From contig JAOADT010000007.1 in NCBI GenBank assembly GCA_026417175.1, positions 1-64,000 on the forward strand: 64,000 bases of DNA, written 5' to 3'. The notes below the pieces were generated by a model, which saw only the letters and a list, made by a program, of their open reading frames with translations, had not been told where the DNA came from and did no database searches. The translations under genes and the position numbers were made by a program. Positions 1-8,257 of this stretch are shown one piece after another (position 1 is the first letter of the stretch; each line of letters begins with the position of its first letter). This DNA comes from Deltaproteobacteria bacterium (GTDB lineage Bacteria > Desulfobacterota > Syntrophorhabdia > Syntrophorhabdales > JANXAF01).

Positions 1-216
1 ACCCTGTAGGGGACAATAGGAGGTGCAAGATGGTAGAAAAGAAGACCTCAGATAAAAGGGATTGCGACTTTATGCTATGTGAAAAATATGCGACAAGAGA
101 AGCCACGTAGAAAAGAAGACCTCAGATAAAAGGGATTGCGACAGGAATAGGAACAATTAATTCTTGTTCAACGCCGCCAGGTAGAAAAGAAGACCTCAGA
201 TAAAAGGGATTGCGGC
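1..216 (+). CRISPR. CRISPR array, leader-distal end, truncated by window start
   Basis: Three 36-nt repeats GTAGAAAAGAAGACCTCAGATAAAAGGGATTGCGAC at 33-68, 107-142 and 181-216 (last one ends ATTGCGGC). Two complete 38-nt spacers at 69-106 and 143-180, plus a partial spacer at 1-32. Repeat 3' end ATTGCGAC resembles an 8-nt crRNA 5' tag. Confidence 0.97.
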
Positions 217-823
217 ATAGCCTTTACAAGTTAGATCAGAGGGACAGAAAGTGAATGAGTAAAGAACTGTAAGGGATAAATGAAAGCAAGTAATCGCATG
301 ATTGTGCGGTTATCGTAATGGGCTGGATAACCTTATGTACCGTACTCAAGTTATTTTTTGGAATGAAAGGATTTGACATAGCATGCTTTATTCTTCTTAT
401 CCATGTGTCCGGGGTTGAGATAATAGTAGTGACCATTCTTATGCTGATAAAACATTTACTTTCCAGCTTGTAGTGTGGCCATTTCGTCAATCTTTTCGAA
501 GTATTTAAAGATCTTAGTTTTTTAGCTGGTAGCCAGCCCAAATAAAAAGGTGACAGTAAAATTTAGAAATCAGCAGAACTCGTTGGGAAATACATGGGAC
601 AAAAATCAAAGAAATAAAGTAGGGATAGGATTTCCTTCGGACAGAGACAAAAGTAAGCGATTCTCGAAGTATGGCGAATAGTTTGGACAAAAGGTTTCAG
701 TTCTGACTCTCAGATACTTATCACATCAGAAAGGCAAGTCTTGTAAGATAGAGAGAGAAATGATATTTGTAAACTTGGTTTAGATTCTGAAAAAATGAAG
801 ATAATCACAAAGGGAGGGAACAA

Positions 824-1645
824 ATGAGCAAAGAATTCCACATTATAAGTAGCGGAGTGTCTCTTATCCTTAATGCCCAGAATAAAGGACTATTCTCAAA
901 TCTAAAAATCTCAGATGATTGTACATGGCAGAAAGTCTTAGAAGATCCAAAATCTGTGACGGAACTTACTGAATTTTTAAAATCTAATCCTATGAAAGAG
1001 TGTGCTGAACTTAACACTTTCCTACGGGCTGTAAAAGATAAAGACTTATCAAATATCGAAGTTTATTTATTTGGAACCAAAACGGCAGTGAATGAGTTGT
1101 GTAGGAGAGCTATTGAAAACGTTCTCAAACACTTGGGGTATAGAACTTACACTCCTTATGAAGTGAGTGGCTATTTTTGGGAAGCTAATTTTGATCCGTC
1201 GTATGCTACGGACGAATTTACAAATGGTATTTCCGAACTTTTGGATAGACTCATACACATAGCCAAAAGGAAAAAAGATGAAGGCTACACAGTGTATTTC
1301 AATGCAACAGGCGGTTTTAAAGCACATGTGATTGTGACCGCGCTTGCTGGCTTTCTCACGAATGGAAAGATTTACTACATGAACGAGGAATTCCAGGATA
1401 TTGTTTTTCTACCGCCCCTATTTTACCTTCCCAGGGGCAAGGAGATTGAGCTTTTACGCCAACTTTCCGACAAGAAACCACTTAGCGGGAAGGAATTCGA
1501 AGGCATAAGAGCCGCCTACGGAAGCGAACTCGAACGATTAGAGGTTTATGGCATTATCCAACTCGAGCATGATGATTTTGGACGTCCATTTCGAGTAAAA
1601 ATCACGAACAAAGGTGGATTGTTGGTGAAAGAGATTTTTTCATAG
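824..1645 (+). CDS. CARF-domain CRISPR-associated protein (Cas_APE2256 family) with C-terminal winged-helix-like region; Crn1-like ring nuclease or CARF regulator
   Basis: Motif YFNATGGFKAHVIVTALAGFL..GKIYYMNEEF typical of APE2256-type CARF domains; C-terminal ERLEVYGIIQ..DDFGRPFRVKITNKG winged-helix-like; ~600 bp from the array. Confidence 0.8.
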   Translation: MSKEFHIISSGVSLILNAQNKGLFSNLKISDDCTWQKVLEDPKSVTELTEFLKSNPMKECAELNTFLRAVKDKDLSNIEVYLFGTKTAVNELCRRAIENVLKHLGYRTYTPYEVSGYFWEANFDPSYATDEFTNGISELLDRLIHIAKRKKDEGYTVYFNATGGFKAHVIVTALAGFLTNGKIYYMNEEFQDIVFLPPLFYLPRGKEIELLRQLSDKKPLSGKEFEGIRAAYGSELERLEVYGIIQLEHDDFGRPFRVKITNKGGLLVKEIFS

Positions 1646-1729
1646 GTCTTCATTTTTTATTAAACTCCTTTAGTGAGATAGAAAAATTATGAAATGCATG
1701 CAATACATTATTAAACCAAGGGGGTAAAA

Positions 1730-2629
1730 ATGCTATACGTTCTCTTCGTTGGACTTATTTTAGTTTTTCTTTTATCCTCTCTTAGGATTGTCCAGGAATA
1801 TGAAAGAATAGTCATATTTAGGCTTGGAAGGGTTTTAGAGACTGCGAAAGGTCCAGGTATAATACTTCTTATACCCATAATCGATCGTCCGGTAAGAGTT
1901 GACTTGAGAGAGTATGTGATTGAGATTCCACAACAGACGTGTATAACAAAAGATAACGCTCCAATCTCTATTGATTTTTTGATTTATCTGCGAGTGATAA
2001 ATCCAGTAGACTCCATAGTTAGAGTTCAGAACTTTCAATACGCGACTCGTGGGCTTGCAACAACCACACTTCGTGCAGTTATTGGCGATATCTCTCTTGA
2101 TGATGTACTTTCGAAAAGGGAAGACATAAACAGACAGCTTCAGTTGAAGCTCGACGAAGTGACATCTCGTTGGGGAGTGAAGGTAACAACTGTTGAGATT
2201 CGAGAGATAACGCCCCCAAAAGAAGTCCAAGACGCAATGACAAAGCAGATGGCAGCTGAAAGAACAAGAAGGGCAATGGTAACAGAAGCAGAGGGTGTAA
2301 AACAATCGCAGGTCCTGAAGGCAGAAGGTGAAAAACAGGCAAAAATTCTCGAAGCTGAGGGAATAAAGCAAGCCCAAATTCTTAAAGCAGAGGGTGAAAA
2401 AAGAGCGAAGATACTTGAAGCGGAAGGATACTCTGAAGCACTCATGAAAATCTGGGAGGCGGCCAGATTAATTGATGAAAATACACTTAAAATTCAGTAT
2501 CTAGAAGCACTTAAGAACATCGGAAGTTCTCCATCTTCAAAGATTGTTTTTCCACTTGACATCCTCGACACAGTATCCCGCATTTTGAAAAAAAATGTGA
2601 AGAGTGGCGAGGAGGTTTCTCATGGCTAA
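1730..2629 (+). CDS. Slipin/stomatin-like SPFH (band 7) membrane protein
   Basis: N-terminal TM segment then VQEYERIVIFRLGRVLETAKGPGIILLIPIIDRPVRVDLREYVIEIPQQTCITKDNAPISID; C-terminal KAEGEKQAKILEAEG repeats. Confidence 0.93.
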   Translation: MLYVLFVGLILVFLLSSLRIVQEYERIVIFRLGRVLETAKGPGIILLIPIIDRPVRVDLREYVIEIPQQTCITKDNAPISIDFLIYLRVINPVDSIVRVQNFQYATRGLATTTLRAVIGDISLDDVLSKREDINRQLQLKLDEVTSRWGVKVTTVEIREITPPKEVQDAMTKQMAAERTRRAMVTEAEGVKQSQVLKAEGEKQAKILEAEGIKQAQILKAEGEKRAKILEAEGYSEALMKIWEAARLIDENTLKIQYLEALKNIGSSPSSKIVFPLDILDTVSRILKKNVKSGEEVSHG

Positions 2630-3896
2630 AGAAAGCGTGATCATTACGTGCCCTTACTGCAAGGCCGAAATAAGGCTGGATGAAGCGTTAACGGACCATC
2701 TTCGGAAAGAGTTCGAAAACGAGATGGCAGAAAGAGTCGAAAAAGTAAGGGGTGAGCTTTTGGAAAGGGAAGAGAAGATCAAAAAGCTTGAAAAAGCCTT
2801 GGAGGAAGAAAGAATAGCAAAATATGAAGAAATTGAAAAAGTAAAAAAATCCTTCAAAGAAGACTTTTATAAAAGACTAAAGGAAGAAAGAGAAAAAGTT
2901 GAATCAGAAGTGAAAAAAAAGATGGAAGAGAACTTCGCTATTGAACTTAAAGCGTTAAAAGAAGAACTTTCTGAGAAAACTAGAAAAATAAAAGAATTTA
3001 TGGAGATGGAGATAGCTTTGAGACAAGAAAAGGTTAGGCTTGAAGAGGAAAAAGAGCAGATAAAGTTGGAAGTCACCAGAAGGCTCGATGAAGAGAGAGC
3101 GAAGATTAAGGACGAACTTTCAAAAAAACTTGAAGAAGAATTTAAGCTAAATGTGGCAGAAAAAGAGAGGCAGATTGAAACACTGCGAAAAGAAATAGAG
3201 GAATTGCGCAAAAAGGCGGAAAGGACAGGACCAGATTCGGGTGAAACTTTAGAATGGGTATTGGAAGAAATCTTAAAGGAAAACTTCAAAGAAGATATAA
3301 TAGAGCCCGTGCCTCGCGGTATAAGGGGAGCCGACGTAATCCAGAAAGTTCGTAACATTAGGGGAGAAGTTGTCGGCACAATTCTATGGGAAGCAAAGAA
3401 GGTTACTAGATGGAATGAAGAATACGTAGACAAACTCAAAGAAGATCAAAGGGAAATAAAAGCTGAAATCGCAGCTATCGTATCTACTACTTTGCCCAAA
3501 GGGATAAACGGTATAGGATGCATAAAAGGTGTGTGGATCGCTGATTACAGGCTTACGGTTGGTTTAGCTTCAGCTTTACGGTTTGGATTGCTCGAAGTTT
3601 TCAACGCTAAAATAGCCTTGGAAGGCAAGAAAGAAAAGCTAGAGATGCTGTATGAGTATCTTTCTGGTCCAGAGTTTAAACAGCAAATAGAGGGTATTAT
3701 GGAAGCTTTTGTGGCTTTGAGGAATGATTTAGAAGCGGAAAAAAGAGCTATGGAAAAAATATGGGCAAAGCGGGAAAAACAGATTGACAAGGTCATCAAA
3801 AATACAACGCGCATGTACGGCAGCTTGCAGGGGATAATAGGTAGTTCAATGCCTGAACTTAAAAGTTTTGACCTGAAGGCCCTTCCTGAGGACTGA
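2622..3896 (+). CDS. DUF2130 protein: N-terminal CPYC motif, long coiled coil, C-terminal PD-(D/E)XK-like domain
   Basis: ITCPYCKAEIRLDEALTDHLRKEFE, Lys/Glu-rich coiled coil, then GADVIQKV..GTILWEAKKVTRWNEEYVDKLKEDQ. Start moved from 2604 to the ATG at 2622, which follows GGAGG and overlaps the slipin stop. Confidence 0.85.
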   Translation: MAKESVIITCPYCKAEIRLDEALTDHLRKEFENEMAERVEKVRGELLEREEKIKKLEKALEEERIAKYEEIEKVKKSFKEDFYKRLKEEREKVESEVKKKMEENFAIELKALKEELSEKTRKIKEFMEMEIALRQEKVRLEEEKEQIKLEVTRRLDEERAKIKDELSKKLEEEFKLNVAEKERQIETLRKEIEELRKKAERTGPDSGETLEWVLEEILKENFKEDIIEPVPRGIRGADVIQKVRNIRGEVVGTILWEAKKVTRWNEEYVDKLKEDQREIKAEIAAIVSTTLPKGINGIGCIKGVWIADYRLTVGLASALRFGLLEVFNAKIALEGKKEKLEMLYEYLSGPEFKQQIEGIMEAFVALRNDLEAEKRAMEKIWAKREKQIDKVIKNTTRMYGSLQGIIGSSMPELKSFDLKALPED

Positions 3897-3913
3897 ATAT
3901 TTACTTTTGCCCC

Positions 3914-4655
3914 TTGCCATCATATAATAAAATCATTCCATTCAGCGTTAAATTGTACCAAGAAGTAGACAAACTCTCGCCAGATCTCAAATCTGTAATG
4001 ATTGAGTTCATGGCAGAAATTGAAAGAAATAGGGAGGAGTCTGTAAAAAGAACAGACTTACAAGACATAAAGGAGATTGTGGCAGATTTGTCTATTAATG
4101 TGAAAGAGCTGGCATATCTCCAGAAATCCACTGAGACAACAATAGAAGAGCTTGCGAAAGCCCAAAGGAGGACTGAGAAAAGACTGGAAAACCTCTCAGG
4201 AGCACAAAAGAGAACAGAACTTGCGCTCAAAAAACTCACAGAAGATCACTCAGAGACAAAAAAACAACTCGGAGGTATTTCTTCAACGGATGGTTACCAT
4301 CTAGAAGACAGAGCTCAAAAATGACTACCCTCATTGCTTAAAACCAGATACGGCGTAGAATTAAAAAGTAAGCTTATTAGAAAATCTACTTGACAAGAAG
4401 GGCGAATACACAGAGGTCAACGTATTTGGGGAAGGGAGAAAAAATGGGAACGAGATTGTAATACTTGAAGAAAGTAAAGCCCGGTTATCCAGAACTGACG
4501 TGGATGAGTTCCTGAAAAAGAAGTTGAACCGTCTTTCATTTAACATCGAAGTATTTCCGATTATGGTAACCTACATGATTTCGCATCCCGATGTAGAAAA
4601 TTACGCTAAAAAGAAGGGTATAACCGTTTTTTATTCTTATGATTTTGAAATTTAA
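3914..4655 (+). pseudogene. Decayed coiled-coil/PD-(D/E)XK nuclease-like protein (DUF3782-like)
   Basis: ORF 3914-4324 stops at in-frame TGA (4322-4324); the same frame continues LPSLLKTRYGVELKSKL; after a frameshift near 4370, LLENLLDKKGEYTEVNVFGEGRKNGNEIVILEESKARLSRTDVDEFLKKKL...KKKGITVFYSYDFEI* runs to 4655. Confidence 0.75.
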
Positions 4656-4657
4656 AA

Positions 4658-5074
4658 TCACTCCCCAATAATTTTTATCAACACTCTTTTCGGTCTTTTG
4701 CCGTCAAACTCTCCGTAAAATATCTGTTCCCACGGTCCGAAGTCAAGTTTACCATTTGTAATTGCTACCACTACTTCCCTTCCCATTATTTGTCTTTTTA
4801 AATGCGCATGAGCATTATCCTCTCCAGTGAGATTGTGTTTATACCGATGAGGAGAAAACGGCGCAATTTCTTCAAGCCATTTTTCAAAATCATAGTGAAG
4901 CCCTTTTTCATCATCATTTATGAAGACACTTGCTGTAATGTGCATGGCGTTAACAAGGCACAGACCTTCTTTTATCCCGCTTTCTTTCACGGCCTCTTCA
5001 ACATGGGGAGTGATGTTTAAAAAGGCCACTTTAGTTGGCGTGTTAAAGACAAGCTCTTTTCTGTAAGATTTCAT
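4658..5074 (-). CDS. yjbQ: YjbQ family protein (UPF0047; secondary thiamine-phosphate synthase-like)
   Basis: [26 protein letters not shown]....[59 protein letters not shown]. Confidence 0.9.
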   Translation of the reverse strand: MKSYRKELVFNTPTKVAFLNITPHVEEAVKESGIKEGLCLVNAMHITASVFINDDEKGLHYDFEKWLEEIAPFSPHRYKHNLTGEDNAHAHLKRQIMGREVVVAITNGKLDFGPWEQIFYGEFDGKRPKRVLIKIIGE

Positions 5075-5195
5075 TTCTGAACCTCTTTCTTAGTGTGTTT
5101 TTAAAATTTATACGCTTTTTTTGCGTTTTTTTGCAATTTATGAACTTGGGCTCAGTGTTAAATAATGTTATGTGCGGAATAAAAACTCTGTTATA

Positions 5196-6149
5196 ATGGA
5201 AAAGATGAACATAAAATACGCAAAACTCGGTTTCTATATCAAGGCGGAAACAGAGCTTATCCTTCCACAGTATAAAGGCTCCACTTTAAGGGGGGGATTC
5301 GGCCAGGTTCTAAAAGACGTGGTATGCGCCATAAAAAAAGATTGCTCTGACTGCATCCTCAAATCAAGATGCGTATATAGCTATGTTTTTGAAACAGAAC
5401 CTTTAGGCTCAGCGGAGATCCTAAATATGTCCAAGTACGAAAGGATCCCTCATCCATTTATTTTGGAACCGCCTGAGGAAGAAAGGACTGTCTACCCAGA
5501 AGGAAGTAATTTGTCTTTCAACTTGATATTAATCGGGAACGCCGTCCAGTACTTTCCGTATTTCGTTTTTGCCTTTCTTGAGCTCGGAAGAAGGGGGATA
5601 GGGAGGAAAAAGGGCAAATACTCTATATTTCAAATCATGGATCTAAAAGACAGTAGAGTTGTTTTTACTGATGAACGGCAGACCCTAAGTGAGATTGAGC
5701 CCTCAGTGATTGAGATTCCAGATATCCCAATTAACGATAAGGAAATTAGAAGAGTGACTTTGAGCCTTAAAACACCGCTCAGACTAAAATTCAGCAGAGA
5801 TCTGGTAGTTAACTTAAAATTTCACATGCTTTTAAGAAACCTTCTACGAAGACTAACCCTGATATATTACTTTCACTGCGAACGGCAAAAACCTAAATGG
5901 GATACGAAAGCATTAATCCGTAAAGCAGAAAATGTGGTAACAATTACTTCTGATACTTCATGGTTTGACTGGGAGAGATATTCGTCCAGACAGAGCCTAA
6001 AATTGAAGATGGGCGGACTGATTGGAAACATCACCTTTGAAGGAGAGTTGAACTCATTTTTGCCGATCCTAAAGGCAGGCGAGATACTCCATGCAGGAAA
6101 AGGCACAAGTTTCGGCCTTGGAAGGTATGAGATAGTCGAAATCTCATAG
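5196..6149 (+). CDS. cas6: CRISPR pre-crRNA processing endoribonuclease, RAMP-type Cas6
   Basis: LPQYKGSTLRGGFGQVLKDVVC, Cys cluster CSDCILKSRC, C-terminal GLIGNITFEGELNSFLPILKAGEILHAGKGTSFGLGRYEI (Gly-rich RAMP loop). ATG choice 5172/5196/5205 uncertain. Confidence 0.9.
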   Translation: MEKMNIKYAKLGFYIKAETELILPQYKGSTLRGGFGQVLKDVVCAIKKDCSDCILKSRCVYSYVFETEPLGSAEILNMSKYERIPHPFILEPPEEERTVYPEGSNLSFNLILIGNAVQYFPYFVFAFLELGRRGIGRKKGKYSIFQIMDLKDSRVVFTDERQTLSEIEPSVIEIPDIPINDKEIRRVTLSLKTPLRLKFSRDLVVNLKFHMLLRNLLRRLTLIYYFHCERQKPKWDTKALIRKAENVVTITSDTSWFDWERYSSRQSLKLKMGGLIGNITFEGELNSFLPILKAGEILHAGKGTSFGLGRYEIVEIS

Positions 6150-6209
6150 AAACATTTCAGAAAACATTCTTTCCGTGCGTTCTTAAAGCCCATAAAGTAA
6201 AATACAAAT

Positions 6210-6491
6210 ATGGGAAGAAAACTTTATGTTATTGCCTACGATGTAAGAGATGAGCAGAGACTTAATAAGGTTAGAGAATACTTAAAAAATTACTCAACTG
6301 GTGGGCAAAAGTCAGTGTACGAATGTTTTCTAACAGACGGAGAATTGCAGGAAGTTTTGAAAGAGCTAGCTCGACTTATAAGAGAGGATGAAGACAGGGT
6401 TCACGTATTCAGACTTGAAGGTCGTAGCAAGGTGCACACACTCGGAATAGCGCATCCCCCTAAAGATCCATCATACTTTTTCATAGGCTAA
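6210..6491 (+). CDS. cas2: CRISPR-associated Cas2
   Basis: 93 aa; YVIAYDVRDEQRLNKVREYLKNYSTGGQKSVYECFL..ELQEVLKELARLIREDEDRVHVFRL. Confidence 0.95.
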   Translation: MGRKLYVIAYDVRDEQRLNKVREYLKNYSTGGQKSVYECFLTDGELQEVLKELARLIREDEDRVHVFRLEGRSKVHTLGIAHPPKDPSYFFIG

Positions 6492-6495
6492 AACC

Positions 6496-7452
6496 TTGGG
6501 TACTTTGTACATAGACAAAAAAGGTGTTCTCGTGAAACTTGACGGAGGGGCTCTTGCCTTTTATGATAAAGGTGAGAAAACTGGAATTGTCCCTATTTCG
6601 CCTCTAAAATCTGTGGTTATTTCTTCTAACGTCATAATTGAAAGCTCAGTCCTTAAAGCCCTTGCAGATCATAACATAATGGTTGTCTTTCTGTCCGGAA
6701 AAAGAATGAGGTTCTCGGGCATCTTAAGGGGGAGAATTCATAAAAACGGTCTTCTTCGATTGAAACAGTATGAAAAGTCTCTTTCGTCATTTGCAATGGA
6801 AGTTGCGAGGGACATAGTTAGAAGGAAACTATTGGCACAGAAAGAATTTCTCGAGTCTTTAAAAACTGAGAGGCCAGACAAGATTCTCTTTTTAGACTCT
6901 TCTCTTAACACTTTGTCAAAAAATCTCGAGACAATTTCATCAGCTGAATCTTTTGAGAACATAAGGGGATTGGAAGGTAGTTCCTCTTCCGCTTACTTTT
7001 CCGCTTATACCCAGCTTTTCCCGCCATCACTGGATTTTAAAAAGAGAGTTAAAAGGCCTCCAGGTGATCCGGTAAACGCGATGCTATCCTTTCTTTATAT
7101 GCGAATCCATTATGAGATTTTGAGAGAAGTGGAAATGATAGGGTTTGATCCGACAATAGGGTTTTATCATCAGTTCGATTACGGAAGAGATTCTCTGGCG
7201 TGCGATATAGTTGAACTTTTTAGAACTGAGGTAGATAGGTTCGTGTACAAGATATTCAAAGAAAAGCATCTTTCCCTTAGGGACTTCGCAAAAGACGACG
7301 AGAGGCCAGGTGTCTACCTAAAAAAGCATGGTAGAAAAAAATTATTTCCACTTTACGAAGACTGGGTAGGGAATCTTCGTCCCCTTTTTAGAGAAGAGGT
7401 TAGAGTCCTCGCAAGGAAGGTAATGGATGGAGCGGACTTTGTATCTGAATGA
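6496..7452 (+). CDS. cas1: CRISPR-associated integrase Cas1 (canonical active-site motifs)
   Basis: IRGLEGSSSSAYF (Glu), DPVNAMLSFLYMRIHYEILREVEMIGFDPTIGFYH (His), SLACDIVELFRTEVDR (Asp). TTG start at 6496. Confidence 0.95.
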   Translation: MGTLYIDKKGVLVKLDGGALAFYDKGEKTGIVPISPLKSVVISSNVIIESSVLKALADHNIMVVFLSGKRMRFSGILRGRIHKNGLLRLKQYEKSLSSFAMEVARDIVRRKLLAQKEFLESLKTERPDKILFLDSSLNTLSKNLETISSAESFENIRGLEGSSSSAYFSAYTQLFPPSLDFKKRVKRPPGDPVNAMLSFLYMRIHYEILREVEMIGFDPTIGFYHQFDYGRDSLACDIVELFRTEVDRFVYKIFKEKHLSLRDFAKDDERPGVYLKKHGRKKLFPLYEDWVGNLRPLFREEVRVLARKVMDGADFVSE

Positions 7453-8257
7453 TAGCGGATCTTCCATTTCAGTCATGAGAGATGGACCATCATTATGGAT
7501 TGAAGAAAAAGGCGGTGCTGGAAGAAGAATACCTGTAAGATTTATAGATCTTGTCATATTAGTACAGAATGTGAAAATAGATGCCCAATCCTTAGCAGTT
7601 TTATCGGAAAATCAAGTTCCTGTCATTATCATGGATAGAAGTGGACAACGAAAAGCCTACGTTTTACCTTATGAGGAAAAGATTCCATTTCGCTACAGGG
7701 ATCAAAAGTTTATTTTGAGAAATGAAAGAAGCGAAGAAAGATATAGAAAATGGGCTGAGACAAAAAGAATGATCATAGGGATTAGCGCCCTAAAAAGGAT
7801 AGGGAAAGATAAACTTACACGATGTGAAGAGATAGGAGAAGGAAACTATTCGATTATCATGAAAGAACTGATTAGCTCCATGGGGATTGAAGAGGAAAAG
7901 TATATGATTGTAAAAAACACAGTGTGTTCTTTGTTCCATGGCATAATAGCAAAGAAATTACTTAGAGCAGGTTTCGACATACATCTCGGAGTGATCAACA
8001 GAAGAAAAAACTTTGGTCTTATTCTTGACGTTTCATATATTATGGACGGAGAGATAGATCTCCAGACGCTTCAGTTTTTTAAAACAGATGCGAAAAGGGA
8101 AATCGCATTTCATCATGTCTTTGGAAGGTGCGAATTGAAGCCCAATGTTATGAGATTTATAGCACACAGATTCGAAAACCGAAAAAAGACAATTGGACAG
8201 ATGGTAGACAACATAATAGATGAACTTTGTACGCTTATGAGGGAGATTAAAATGTGA
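7427..8257 (+). CDS. Divergent Cas1 paralogue (Cas1'), predicted altered active site
   Basis: Cas1-like beta-domain (SLWIEEKGGAGRRIPVRFIDLVILVQNVKIDAQSLAVLSENQVPVIIMDRSGQRKAYVLPY) and helical domain KNTVCSLFHGIIAKKLLRAGFDIHLGVINRRKNFGLILDVSYIMDGEID. Overlaps cas1 by 26 nt. Confidence 0.85.
   Translation: MERTLYLNDSGSSISVMRDGPSLWIEEKGGAGRRIPVRFIDLVILVQNVKIDAQSLAVLSENQVPVIIMDRSGQRKAYVLPYEEKIPFRYRDQKFILRNERSEERYRKWAETKRMIIGISALKRIGKDKLTRCEEIGEGNYSIIMKELISSMGIEEEKYMIVKNTVCSLFHGIIAKKLLRAGFDIHLGVINRRKNFGLILDVSYIMDGEIDLQTLQFFKTDAKREIAFHHVFGRCELKPNVMRFIAHRFENRKKTIGQMVDNIIDELCTLMREIKM

Noticed and set aside
236-541. Minus-strand 101-aa ORF beside the CRISPR array
   Set aside because: No recognisable motif, no convincing RBS, no conserved-domain feel.
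1835-2445. Three minus-strand ORFs antisense to the slipin gene (1835-2377, 2079-2342, 2140-2445)
   Set aside because: Shadow ORFs caused by codon bias and the internal repeat; no domain motifs, and the plus-strand slipin is certain.
2867-3439. Minus-strand 190-aa ORF antisense to DUF2130
   Set aside because: Ser/Phe/Leu-rich composition is the mirror of a Lys/Glu-rich coiled coil; spurious.
4322-4324. TGA in the DUF3782-like ORF as a selenocysteine codon, given YedE/YedF in the window
   Set aside because: No Sec-type motif context, and a separate downstream frameshift shows the gene is decayed.
4658-5074. YjbQ as a CRISPR accessory protein
   Set aside because: Widespread housekeeping family, on the opposite strand to the cas genes; position is most simply chance.
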